Assembly (NCBI GenBank): GCA_905331475.1
Contig: CAJNYU010000497.1
Coordinates: forward strand, 69,440 to 133,439
DNA length: 64,000 nucleotides
DNA from: Rotaria socialis
Taxonomy: Eukaryota; Rotifera; Eurotatoria; Philodinida; Philodinidae
Direction: 5' to 3'
Made by a program: the position numbers and the translations under genes. Position 1 is the stretch's first letter. The number at the start of each line of letters is the position of its first letter. The notes beneath the pieces are model-generated. The model had not been told where the DNA came from and ran no database searches. It saw nothing but the letters and a program-made list of their open reading frames with translations. Positions 11,036-21,600 of this stretch are shown one piece after another.

Positions 11036-14000
11036 TTAAGTAGAAAGAAAATTTCGATATTGATTAATTCGTTGTTGAAAATGTTCTAGCGACTTTTTGA
11101 GTCGCCGTTTATACAAATTCGATGGTATAACAAATACAAGAAAGGTGGCTATTGATGGAACGAAGGACAAAAAATAGCCCGATAGATATAACCATGGATA
11201 ATGAGATTTTTTCACACAATCAGATATTAATGAAATGATCAGACGAGGCAGAGATAAAATGAACAAAATCATCGGACTGACGATTAATTGCTTATGTTCA
11301 TGAAACTGTTCACGGAGATGTTTTATATAGCTTTTATGAGTTTTAACCACTTGTTGACGATGAGTAGCTGATAATACAATAAATACAGCCGACAAAATAT
11401 TGACGCAGCAAGGACCGAGAAAATGAAAAAATGAGATGACTGTATTATAGTTTCGTACAGAGTGAGAATAATAAACGACACACCAAGCACGCTGCTCTTC
11501 GTTATCATCGAACAAATCACGATATAAAATTTCGTGAAGAATAGTAGCAACAATAAAAATAGGTAAGAAACTAATCACCCATCGAGCAACATGTTTACTC
11601 GCTGTCTTATTGAAATTTACACCTTGAAATACGGTTATTGCTCGCTCAATCGCGACACATGCATGAAGCCAGCTATCCATGTACAAAAAAACTTTGAGAA
11701 TAGGCTCTAGAAATTTACAACCTCCTCGAAGGATCCCTCGATTTACAGGCAGGTTGACTTGAGTGAAAACAAGAAACCAGAACTTGACTGTGATTATGCT
11801 CACTGTGAAAAATGACGTGCCCGATGATACTAGAAGATAGAGTCCACAGCCGACTTCTCGAGAGCCTTTGCTATGAAACACAAGAAACACGAGAATGCTA
11901 TTAATAAAACCAGCAATGAATATTATGATCGTGGATATTGAACTTATTTTTACTGATAGTGGTTGATGACTGTATGCTAAGTGTGATATTAATTCGAAAC
12001 GTAATATATCATCGAGTGTCAATCCAATTCCTTTGGCGTAAAATTGGCAACGGTCACCAAAAAAACAATCCTTACAAACACATATGGTATATGATGGACA
12101 TGCAGGATTGTCTTGCAAGCATTTACCACCATTTTGACAGTGAATATTATGTTGGCATGTTAGATTCAAATTATGATTAAATTTAAAACAATTGGCATGG
12201 CGTTCAGCAGTACATAAACACATGTAGGATTCATCAAAAAAACATTTGAGATCAGAATAAGTTCGACATGGTAATTGGTAGTATTTAACTCTTTGAATTT
12301 GTGGGAGTGTTATTGATGTAGGATCAAGGACTTCGTTGATTGAGGAACATCTTTGAGATGAATCAATTGAGGTTGAGATGTTTGACTGTTCCGATTGTTG
12401 CAGAACAGCTAAATAATAACGGTCATCGATCTTGACAAAAACTATTTGAAATGGCAACAGAGAATATAGTGTTACAGTACGCTCAAACATAGTCAGTTTT
12501 TTTGGTATCATTATTTCCATTGGTGGTAGAAATTGATCGTAAAAATTTAAGATATGAGTCACAATGTGTGATGGTATCGCCATATGATGAAAGGAAATCA
12601 TTATCTTATTTTTTAATTCCTCGCACGTATCTCCAGTAAATTGTTCTGAACAAATGCAACGGTAACTTTGTTCTATCATTCTTTCATCAATGACTATACA
12701 TTTTCCTTCGTTTTTACAGAAGTTTGCTGGACAAGAATATGTAAGGAGACATCGTAAACCAAATTTGTTAAGAGGACAAACACATATGGATCGATTCTGA
12801 ATTGAACCAATGCACACAGAATCAACTGAACAGTCATCACAGGAAATAGAAATGTTACAATGAGCACCTGACCACCCTCTATAACATCGACAAAACAGCT
12901 TGTTGTTGTTGACATATTTCATACATTCCCCATTATGACATGACAGAGGACAATTATGATAGCTAAAGCTTTGATGAATTGGCACAGATAAAGCGGCGAC
13001 TAGTCGATTGACAGGTAGAAAAATAAAAGGGATTTTGAAGTACCAACTTGCCAAATAAGTCAATGAACTCTTAGCAAATGCGTCGATATGAACACTATAT
13101 TTCTTTGAATTGTTCTTTGGTCGCATCGAATACAATAGATAGATATTCCAAAATGCTTGGCAAGTAATATCAGAGACATAAGTAGATTGATCATATGAAT
13201 TTATTTCTTGTCGATCACCATCATCATCGATCAAGAAGATAAAAATTATATAAATCTCACGTCGATCAAATGCCATCAATTTCAAGGTGAGACTAACTCT
13301 TTGATTCTGATATTGACATCGATCGCCATAGAAATGCGGTGGACAAAAACATCTATAAGTAACGTTACTATATTGACCATTGAGTCGAAAACGCACATAG
13401 ATACCATGATTGCAAAACCATGCTAGAGAAGAATTGATGATCTTATATTTGGTATTATTTATGGTGTCTGGTTGCTCAGGTAACAATTTAGCAACGCGAT
13501 TTATCATTGCCTTGCTAGAAGAAGGATAACTAGACAAAGTTTCAAACGAAAAAACACTCGTCTGTTTTAGATCACTAAAGGCACAAAGAGCATGCTCGAG
13601 ATTCGTACGGTTAAGAATCATATTTTTGTCACATATTCGACGACGTTCTCCGCAAAACGCTTCATCATCATTGTGTAGACAATGTGTATAGGAATCGCAC
13701 AAATAAGCAGATCCCACACATTTTGTATCGTTCAAACAACGAAATCCGTGATAGATGCCGAATGCATGGCTTTGTGTTCGACAATATTGAAGCTCATCTG
13801 CAGCACCAAGACAGTCTACGATTCCATCATGAACTCTATCCGCCGATAAACATCCTAACGTATAATTGAATGGAGAGACACACGGAAGGTTACTATGAGA
13901 GCAAATCGGTCGAGTACAGTTCTCTTCATCGATTCCATCAGAGCAACTCCAGAATTTGTCACATCTCGTATAAATATTGTTGCATTGCCAATGCTGACAG

Positions 14001-15664
14001 TCTGTCTCGTCGGTATGAATACGTGAATCAATTATTACAGGCGATAATTGTTCATTTCGGTCACATATTTCTTGGAAAGTGATTTCCTCTAGATCAGTTC
14101 TTTTCCTGAAAGGACATACATTCTTCGAGATCAAAGGCGAACGACACATGGTTTCATTGAAACATTGAAAACGAAACTTATTTTGAATAGAGCAACTTAG
14201 TGCGTATTCTTGTTCGTCGTCATTTAAATAACAATCTGAAATGCCATCAATAATGCGATGTTTCGAAATGTATTTGGATGAATTTTTGCAACGGTACAGT
14301 GAAATTGGTTCGGAATCATTTTCCATTTTATATCTTGTCAAGCAACCACGGAAATGTGGTGTAATAAAATCAATCATAGATTTCCAACTGTCAAATGTTA
14401 TATTTGGCCTGAAACCCATTTCATGAGCATGTCGACAAGTATGGTTTCTATTGCGGAATGTCGTTTGAAGAAATTTACATAAATGATAATCATAGCAAAT
14501 ATAATCAGGTGTAAGAACTGATTCGATGTTTACATTATAGATATCTTTCGGACGATATAGAAAGTGGATGTGGCTTTGAAGAACAGGAATTATAGGAAAT
14601 TGAATGAGTGATTCACACGTGAAACGATGAGCGCTAGAATACGATGATGCGAAATATTCCTTACAAGAAATTCCAGCAACTTGATCACTAATTTTAGTCA
14701 GACATACCATAGTCATCCAACAATAGTCCGGCAAAGTTCCTTGAGCACTGATTGTTTCTATTAGTAAGATATGCCGTCCATTGCGACATTCTTCAAAATC
14801 CTCTACACATTGCCCATCACCACATGGAAATTGCCCATCATCTGGTCGACACAAATGTTCTTCACATTCAAATCGAGATATTAATATTAAACCATAACAC
14901 CTTTCCTCCTCGTGTATGTCTGAATTATCGAGACAATCTGAAACAATGTCTTCAAGTTCCGAAGATTCTTTTGGAATACATTGTCCGTTGTGGCATCTAT
15001 ATTCGTCTTCGTGACATTCATTCACTTCTAATTCTAAACATTCTATCTCATCAGCTCCTCCATCAAGACAATCGATTCGGCCATTGCATATCTCACGCCA
15101 ATCAAGACACAACGAAGAACCGCCGCGGTCACATTTCAAGTGCATATAACACGTAAGATTTGTAGCCGTATACGATAAATTTATGTATTTCCATTTGGCT
15201 TCAAAAATCATCTGTAGAATGTCATGGAAAGATATTACCTCATTCAATTCGAAGGAATATTGACAATCAGATCCAAACCACGATTGAGTACAATTCAAAA
15301 AGGTTTCATTCGATAAAAATGAAGCGTCAACTTGATTAATATAGTGATGATATTGTTCAGCGAGATTAATGGAAGCGGACCATGAAAGAAGCTGTTGTGC
15401 AGTAACATTTAAATGATACAACTGTTCAAAAGTGAACTTTTGATCATAAATGTTTGGAACAGCATTTCTTCGTGCACTATTGATGTCAGTCGGACGAATA
15501 CAATACGGAATTTTTTCTGTGACGCCCCATGTAATATCATAATAATATAAACAATCGTGGTCTAAGCTACCTATATAATGAGAGTGTGCCGTGTGATACA
15601 AATTCAATTGAGAACGAACCAAAACCCATATCGACGGCATAAATAACAACATAGACCACATCAT
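11036..15664 (-). CDS. Large LDLa-EGF seven-transmembrane receptor, intronless
   Basis: One uninterrupted frame of 1542 residues. Residues 1-18 look like a signal peptide. LDL-receptor class A repeats with the SDE-type acidic ends are at about 172-209, 217-256, 555-583 and 643-671. EGF-like modules are at about 751-783, 905-936, 978-1014 and 1170-1206. A seven-helix domain fills about 1240-1512. The third helix ends in ERAITV (1340-1345), replacing the DRY motif, and helix seven ends in IPSNLYKRR, resembling NPxxY, so it is rhodopsin-like rather than adhesion-type; no GPS motif is seen. It should sit at the cell surface and bind a ligand through the ectodomain, signalling through G proteins. 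The ligand is unknown. Such chimeric receptors are multiplied in bdelloids. Alternative start at residue 2 or 5. Confidence 0.85.
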   Translation of the reverse strand: MMWSMLLFMPSIWVLVRSQLNLYHTAHSHYIGSLDHDCLYYYDITWGVTEKIPYCIRPTDINSARRNAVPNIYDQKFTFEQLYHLNVTAQQLLSWSASINLAEQYHHYINQVDASFLSNETFLNCTQSWFGSDCQYSFELNEVISFHDILQMIFEAKWKYINLSYTATNLTCYMHLKCDRGGSSLCLDWREICNGRIDCLDGGADEIECLELEVNECHEDEYRCHNGQCIPKESSELEDIVSDCLDNSDIHEEERCYGLILISRFECEEHLCRPDDGQFPCGDGQCVEDFEECRNGRHILLIETISAQGTLPDYCWMTMVCLTKISDQVAGISCKEYFASSYSSAHRFTCESLIQFPIIPVLQSHIHFLYRPKDIYNVNIESVLTPDYICYDYHLCKFLQTTFRNRNHTCRHAHEMGFRPNITFDSWKSMIDFITPHFRGCLTRYKMENDSEPISLYRCKNSSKYISKHRIIDGISDCYLNDDEQEYALSCSIQNKFRFQCFNETMCRSPLISKNVCPFRKRTDLEEITFQEICDRNEQLSPVIIDSRIHTDETDCQHWQCNNIYTRCDKFWSCSDGIDEENCTRPICSHSNLPCVSPFNYTLGCLSADRVHDGIVDCLGAADELQYCRTQSHAFGIYHGFRCLNDTKCVGSAYLCDSYTHCLHNDDEAFCGERRRICDKNMILNRTNLEHALCAFSDLKQTSVFSFETLSSYPSSSKAMINRVAKLLPEQPDTINNTKYKIINSSLAWFCNHGIYVRFRLNGQYSNVTYRCFCPPHFYGDRCQYQNQRVSLTLKLMAFDRREIYIIFIFLIDDDGDRQEINSYDQSTYVSDITCQAFWNIYLLYSMRPKNNSKKYSVHIDAFAKSSLTYLASWYFKIPFIFLPVNRLVAALSVPIHQSFSYHNCPLSCHNGECMKYVNNNKLFCRCYRGWSGAHCNISISCDDCSVDSVCIGSIQNRSICVCPLNKFGLRCLLTYSCPANFCKNEGKCIVIDERMIEQSYRCICSEQFTGDTCEELKNKIMISFHHMAIPSHIVTHILNFYDQFLPPMEIMIPKKLTMFERTVTLYSLLPFQIVFVKIDDRYYLAVLQQSEQSNISTSIDSSQRCSSINEVLDPTSITLPQIQRVKYYQLPCRTYSDLKCFFDESYMCLCTAERHANCFKFNHNLNLTCQHNIHCQNGGKCLQDNPACPSYTICVCKDCFFGDRCQFYAKGIGLTLDDILRFELISHLAYSHQPLSVKISSISTIIIFIAGFINSILVFLVFHSKGSREVGCGLYLLVSSGTSFFTVSIITVKFWFLVFTQVNLPVNRGILRGGCKFLEPILKVFLYMDSWLHACVAIERAITVFQGVNFNKTASKHVARWVISFLPIFIVATILHEILYRDLFDDNEEQRAWCVVYYSHSVRNYNTVISFFHFLGPCCVNILSAVFIVLSATHRQQVVKTHKSYIKHLREQFHEHKQLIVSPMILFILSLPRLIISLISDCVKKSHYPWLYLSGYFLSFVPSIATFLVFVIPSNLYKRRLKKSLEHFQQRINQYRNFLST

Positions 15665-16259
15665 TATATATAATCAAATAGTTTTCAATTTAATTCAATT
15701 TTTTCGATTCTTCTCGGTACTATAATGACAAACGTCGATACTGTGAATGTCGCACACACAAAGAACGAGAAAGAGTGAAATGAGAAAATTGATAGGATGG
15801 ATTTATATATACTTCTTTAGCAGATGTAAAACATACCACTATGCTATGCACATATGGTTTTATTTGACATTGATAGCTTGTGACAAATGATTGATCTTGT
15901 CAAGTATTACATTGAAGTACTGAAGTTATATCACTACGATCAAAACAGATACTTCAGATACCATATCAATGCTATATTTGTTTTAGAAAATTACTTTTGA
16001 ACTTTTATACAATGACACTCTTGACGTCTGTCATTGGCATTATTCATGACACGTTATGTGTATGAAAGAGCCTATCGAAGCGTATGATTTTGATGCCCAT
16101 GTGTATTGAAAGTATGAAAATATGCCAAATGCTTATTCTATTGAAATATCATACGACCAATATAAACTATGAATTTACAATAATTCACAAGTAGTTGTTA
16201 CATTTTCCTATATCTTCTTCTTCAACTTAGAAAAACTATATTCTATCACTCATTGCCAT
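15665..16259. other. Upstream region of receptor gene, no gene seen
   Basis: AT-rich, probably includes the promoter of the minus-strand receptor. Nothing specific recognised. Confidence 0.45.
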
Positions 16260-16264
16260 TTTCA

Positions 16265-16960
16265 TGGGGGATAGTGGAAAATGCCGAAAGGGGAAAATGT
16301 CGAAAGGGGAAAATGTCGAAAGAAACTCGAAGTAGGAAAATGTCGAAAGAAACTCGAAGTAGGAAAATGTCGAAAGAAACTCGAAGTAGGAAAATGTCGA
16401 AAGAAATAATTTTTTAAAATTTAAAAAAATTGAAAAGTTTTTTTTTTATTTTAAAAAATTTCATTAATTTTCCCCGGAGAAATCCCCGGGGAGTCGTCGG
16501 GGGAGAGTGAATTAGGGTTCTATTAATCCATGAGAAACTTGATGATAATCGATAGTAAAGATTTTAAGAATCGATAAAAAAGACCTATATAATAATCAAT
16601 AAGAAAGGTTTTAACAATAATCAGTAATATTAAAAAAGACAGATAAATGAAAGGGGATAGTGGAAAATGCCGAAAGGGGAAAATGTCGAAAGAAACTCGA
16701 AGTAGGAAAATGTCGAAAGAAGAACTAAGAGAGAGGAAAATGTAGAAGAGGAAAACAGCGAAAAGGAAAATGTCGAAAATTTCTTCAACTCACTTAAGTG
16801 CTCTTTTTCTTTCGTCTTTTTCGACATTTTCCTCTTCGGCATTTTCCTTTTCGGCATTCTCCTTTTCGATATTTTCCTCTTCGACGTTTTCCTCGATTGA
16901 AATTTTCGCTATTTTCCTCTTTCGACATTTTCCACTTTCGACATTTTCCACCAAGATCTT
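16265..16960. repeat. GGAAAATGTCGAAAG satellite-like repeat block, both orientations
   Basis: Units around GGAAAATGTCGAAAG recur. From about 16300 to 16405 a 26-bp unit (the motif plus AAACTCGAAGTA) repeats about four times. A block of roughly 65 bp starting ATAGTGGAAAATGCCGAAAG occurs at about 16270 and again at 16658. From about 16815 to 16950 the same motif runs in reverse complement (CTTTCGACATTTTCC and variants). Frames that cross it are repeat artefacts. Confidence 0.8.
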
Positions 16961-18653
16961 TTCATGTTGTGTTTCAAATTGATGAACCTTTACTTGAATC
17001 CAATCAACATACAAGAATTGAAATAATTAGATGAGTAAAAGAGAGAAAAAGCAGACTACTGATTTTTATGAATTACTGCATGGTATGGTTGTTTGTAATG
17101 ACTTTTCATTCAATAGATATAATATAATTGCTTAAGTCCCTCATAATTTACTGGATTCGTATTGAGTAAAATAAATCTGTATCCCAAATTCAGTTTTTTT
17201 TTACAATATTTGCTCCAGAAAAATTAATGCTTGGAAATAGTTAACTTTCTTTATTTAAATGCGTGTATATTTTAATTTGTTCAACAATCAAAATCAGTTT
17301 ATCAATTGATTTTGCTATAATTTTAAGATTTCCAATGATCATATTAAAAAACCTTCACGGTTTATTGAAAGTTGGAGATCAATAATTTTCTTCGTATTCT
17401 TATTTATATTTTATTTGAGATGTTCATTGACAAACTTGCGGAGTAGCATTACAGATCCAACGGTGGCTGTAGACCTAAGGGAGTAGGCGTAAGGGCGGAG
17501 TTAAAATAAGAAAAAGCCTTGCTGAAACACCCACTCCGTAGATATCAATAATAAGAAGTATGATAGCTTTCTTTACACCATTAACAAAGACTAGAACAAA
17601 ACACTGATGCTTCTAGAACCGTATCGCATCACAACGTTATCAACAGAAACAAAGTTAACATAACTCACAATCATACTGAATCCTAGCTGTTCAATTTAAG
17701 TTGAATCCCGGTATATGATTATTCGAGACCAACAACTGCACGTACACAGCTGCAGTGTAGCCTGGTTGCCAATGTTAAACTCATTATTTTTCATTTTTAC
17801 GTGATGTTTTGCGCGTGAAAATTTGAGTCCGAGCTAGAGTTAAACTCAAACAATCGTAATGCAATTGTAAAAAGTTAATACATCACGATCTATAAACATT
17901 TTTCTATCATATTATCCTAGTATCAGCCCGTCACGTTTTGTATATATTGAGTTGGCATATTTTCAGAGTTTTTTCACGTCTTCACATGAGACGAGGCAGA
18001 AAAAGTTATAATATCATATTTTCCTGACATGTTCAAAATTTTCATAATGGAACATATTTTATGGACTATTTGATGAATATTCGGTCTTTCTTTGAGGAAA
18101 ATGTCAAAAATAAAAGATAAAACTTATAGTGCTTATATAACATACAATTCATAGCCAATCTGAACTGAGACAAAAACAAGTTCAATTCAGTTTTTCAACT
18201 CTCATCAATCTACAAGACGTTTTGATTGCCCTTTCTTGTTCATATTCTCTATGTACTATAATGTTGTTAGATTCGTTCTTCTTTAAAGATTTGAATTAAG
18301 CAGAGTTAATGTAGATGAAAAAGTTGCCACTTGTCTTATCCGAATAGCCTTTGAAAATGCGCCTGCATTCGACGTTATTCTAACATATTTTTACTGATTT
18401 CTCATTGTTATTTACTAATTTAATTTTGTTGGTTCTCTTTCTCTCTAGAAAAATCTTTTTTGTTTGTGACCTGATCAAATATCAGTAACATTAGAGATTG
18501 AGGGGGCTAAAAAATAAAAACCTATTCAAAATTTTAATCATAGCTATTTAGCGAAGAAATTCAGAATGCTAGTAACATTTGAGCTTCTGTTGCTTTTTAT
18601 CATCTAACATCAATATTCAACGACGTGGCCAAGAAAACAATCATTTGTTCAAA
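16961..18653. other. No gene seen
   Basis: No supported exon. At 17450-17530 a more GC-rich patch (GGGAGTAGGCGTAAGGGCGG) could be a transposon fragment but has no recognised partner. The last part should contain the promoter of the NHL-REJ-GPS gene. Confidence 0.4.
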
Positions 18654-21600
18654 ATGTCGCACATTAAAAGCTTCATGACATGGTTCTTAACACTAGTGAT
18701 CATCAATCAAGCATTCGGTAAAATTCGAAACAGTTATATATAGCGAGCATCAGTGTTCTATCTAGAAGTTCTGGGTACGTTAGATCTCAGCTTCGAAGCA
18801 TGGGACCTAAGTGGAACTTATGAGGGGGGCATATTGGAGCTCAATGATGAAGTTTCATGAAAATCATTTTGTTATTGGAGTTTGTGAAAACAAAATAATC
18901 TTTTGCTTACCCTCCTAGGAAAGTTCTTTTACTTTTCGTAGTGTTCTACTTGTTAGAATTTCATTGTAAGCTACATCGAATTTCATCGAAAAATAAGCAT
19001 CCATTCAGGGGTTATAGAGAATACATCCTATTCCGCAATATTGAACATTCCAGAACCAGTTCCACTGACAGAACCCATTCCATCTAATTCCGGCGATTCC
19101 GTTTATCACTTCCAACACAATTCCGGAATCACTGCCTACCTATTCCATCTGATTCCCGGAATTCTGTTTGCCCCCTCCGACTCAATTCCGGAGTCACACG
19201 GAATTCCTCGGGATTCCGCCCAATTCCCATCGATTCCGGAATTCAGTGCACCCGCACTGGCATCTACACCCACACTTATAGCAACACTTACATTAGCACC
19301 CACACACTGCAATTCATTTATGGAATTCCGGGAATTAGATCGAACAGGAATTGAACGGAATTCCGTCAAATTCCCAACGATTCCGCTTTCACCTAATTTC
19401 GGACCGGAATCGGATCATCACGAGATGGGTAAGAGAAGCTAGAATAGTTATGCAAGTTGTAATTCCGAATTGGACTGAATTCTGTGCAATTCCTGGAATT
19501 GGACGAACTAATTCCGGAATCGGACAGTGTTCAGGCTTGACTTGATTCCGAAATTGGTGGAACTGGTTCCAGAATGTTCAACATTGCGGAATAGGATGAC
19601 TGCTCGAGTTATAATGTTTTCAGATTTTGCTAAAATTTTTGAGCATTCCAACAAATTTCAAAACTTTATAACTCCTGAACGGATGCTTATTTTTCCATGA
19701 AATTCGATGTAGCTTACTATGAAATTATAAAAAGTGGAAAACTACGAAAGGTTAAAAAACTTTTTCAGGAGGGCAAGCAAAACTATTATTTTATTTTCGC
19801 AAACTCCAATGACAAAATGATTTTCATGAAACCTCATCAGTGAGTTCCAATATCCCCCCCACCCCCCATAAGTTCCCTTTAGGTCCTATGCTCCGAAGCT
19901 GAGATCTAACATAACCAGAAATCCTGGATGAAACCCAAGCGAGCATTGGTTGAATAAAATTGTGTGTACCGATTTTATTTGCCTTCTAATTTATTTGTGA
20001 ATCTAGATATGTGTTGCATGCAGCCAATTCATTTTAAAGTGAGGCTACGCATGCCCCATGTAGCAAAAATGATAATGTATTTCGTTACCGCTATAGTATT
20101 TATTTTATTATGATTCGCAGAAACTAAAATAAGACAAAAGATTTTATCTTTTAGAAACAGGACTGTAGTCCTGATCTGGCGTCATCTATGATACTAAGAT
20201 GCTCTGACATCATTAAACTGATAGAGTATGAAAATCTTCCTCGGGTAGAGCTAGCTTCAATCAAGAACTATCTCAGATCTACACATATCAAACATGCTCA
20301 TATTCTCTAATATTTCTTTAGCTAAACAAAATGGAGTCTTTGGTTAAATATTACTAGTCTATAGCTGCATATATCTGATGATGTTAGTTGCATTATAGTA
20401 TATCACATAAACAGGTTTCTTTACTTGGATAATCATGTAATATGGGTTTCTTGGAGAAAAACACAATTTCGGTCAAGAACCGGTCGCAATAAAAAGTCTT
20501 CTCAATGCAAAAGAAAACGAGGAATTTCATTTGAGAATGCTGAGTTGCTGTAGAAAGTTGTTTTGCTGATTGCCACTGAAATTCCTATCTATGATTTCAA
20601 ATGACTTTTCTTGTATTTCATTCCATACATTCTAATAATTCTGAAAATAAAGCAAAGCAGTTGATTTAGTCCAGTTCTCTTCTTTATGGATTGCTGTATC
20701 CGTTTTTTAGATAGTTATCATTCAATTTTTCTTGAATACCATCGACAGTGGATAAATTAGTTCTCCTCATCGATGCCTTCCTTCGTTTCATGAGTCCATA
20801 GTTACTCTTGCTTGAAAAACGCTTGATCAAACAGTGACACAAGTTGTTTATAAGTGAAGAGGAGGTCGTTGGAGCTCTAGAAATTACAATTGTTTTCGAA
20901 GGCACCAATTCTGAATACTCTCTGTTAGATACGATAAAAATGAGACTTTTACTTGGCTAGTTGAAATTCCTTTTATCTGCCAATATTTTGATATAAAAAT
21001 CGAGCAGACATGAATAATTAATGGACAACCATTCTTGAACTACTATCTGACTTCGGCGTTTTCATTCTGCCAACGACCTTTTCGATGATGAAAATCGAAA
21101 TACTAGGTACTTGCGTGTATAAATAGCTACGCATAATGAATTACCTCTTTCTTCAATAACCCAACAAATTTTCTTGTAGTAATGGATTCATTCCTTGTAG
21201 AATGTAAGACTAAAATATCAAAATAAACACCGCGAGTTTCTCTAGAAATGACTATTTTTTGCATGAATGAAAACTGTGTCAATCACTGTTTTTCCTGTAT
21301 AATACAGCTTTTCATTGATATTGTTTCATCTCGTTACAAGGGAAAAGGTGCATACATTTGATAAAAATGAACACAGATGTATTTTCATCTTCATAAACAT
21401 AATCATAGTTACAAATTTTGACAGTAATTCGTTTCGAAAAATCATTAAGTTTGTAATTTTTCATTGTCTTCATAATTTAAAAGCATGTCGCTGAATTTAT
21501 AGGTGTATCATTTCATCAACCAAATTTATCTGCATGTGCATTTTGGAATTCAAATGGCATAACACTCGCTGATAACAATACACTGGGCACTTGGACTCAG

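Noticed and set aside
16630..17034. Overlapping frames of 70-78 residues on both strands
   Set aside because: Translations of the GGAAAATGTCGAAAG repeat; serine/phenylalanine or lysine/glutamate periodicity only.
19041..19442. 133-residue open frame
   Set aside because: Made by the ATTCCGGAATT palindromes of the hAT-like element core; open on both strands, repetitive proline/serine product.
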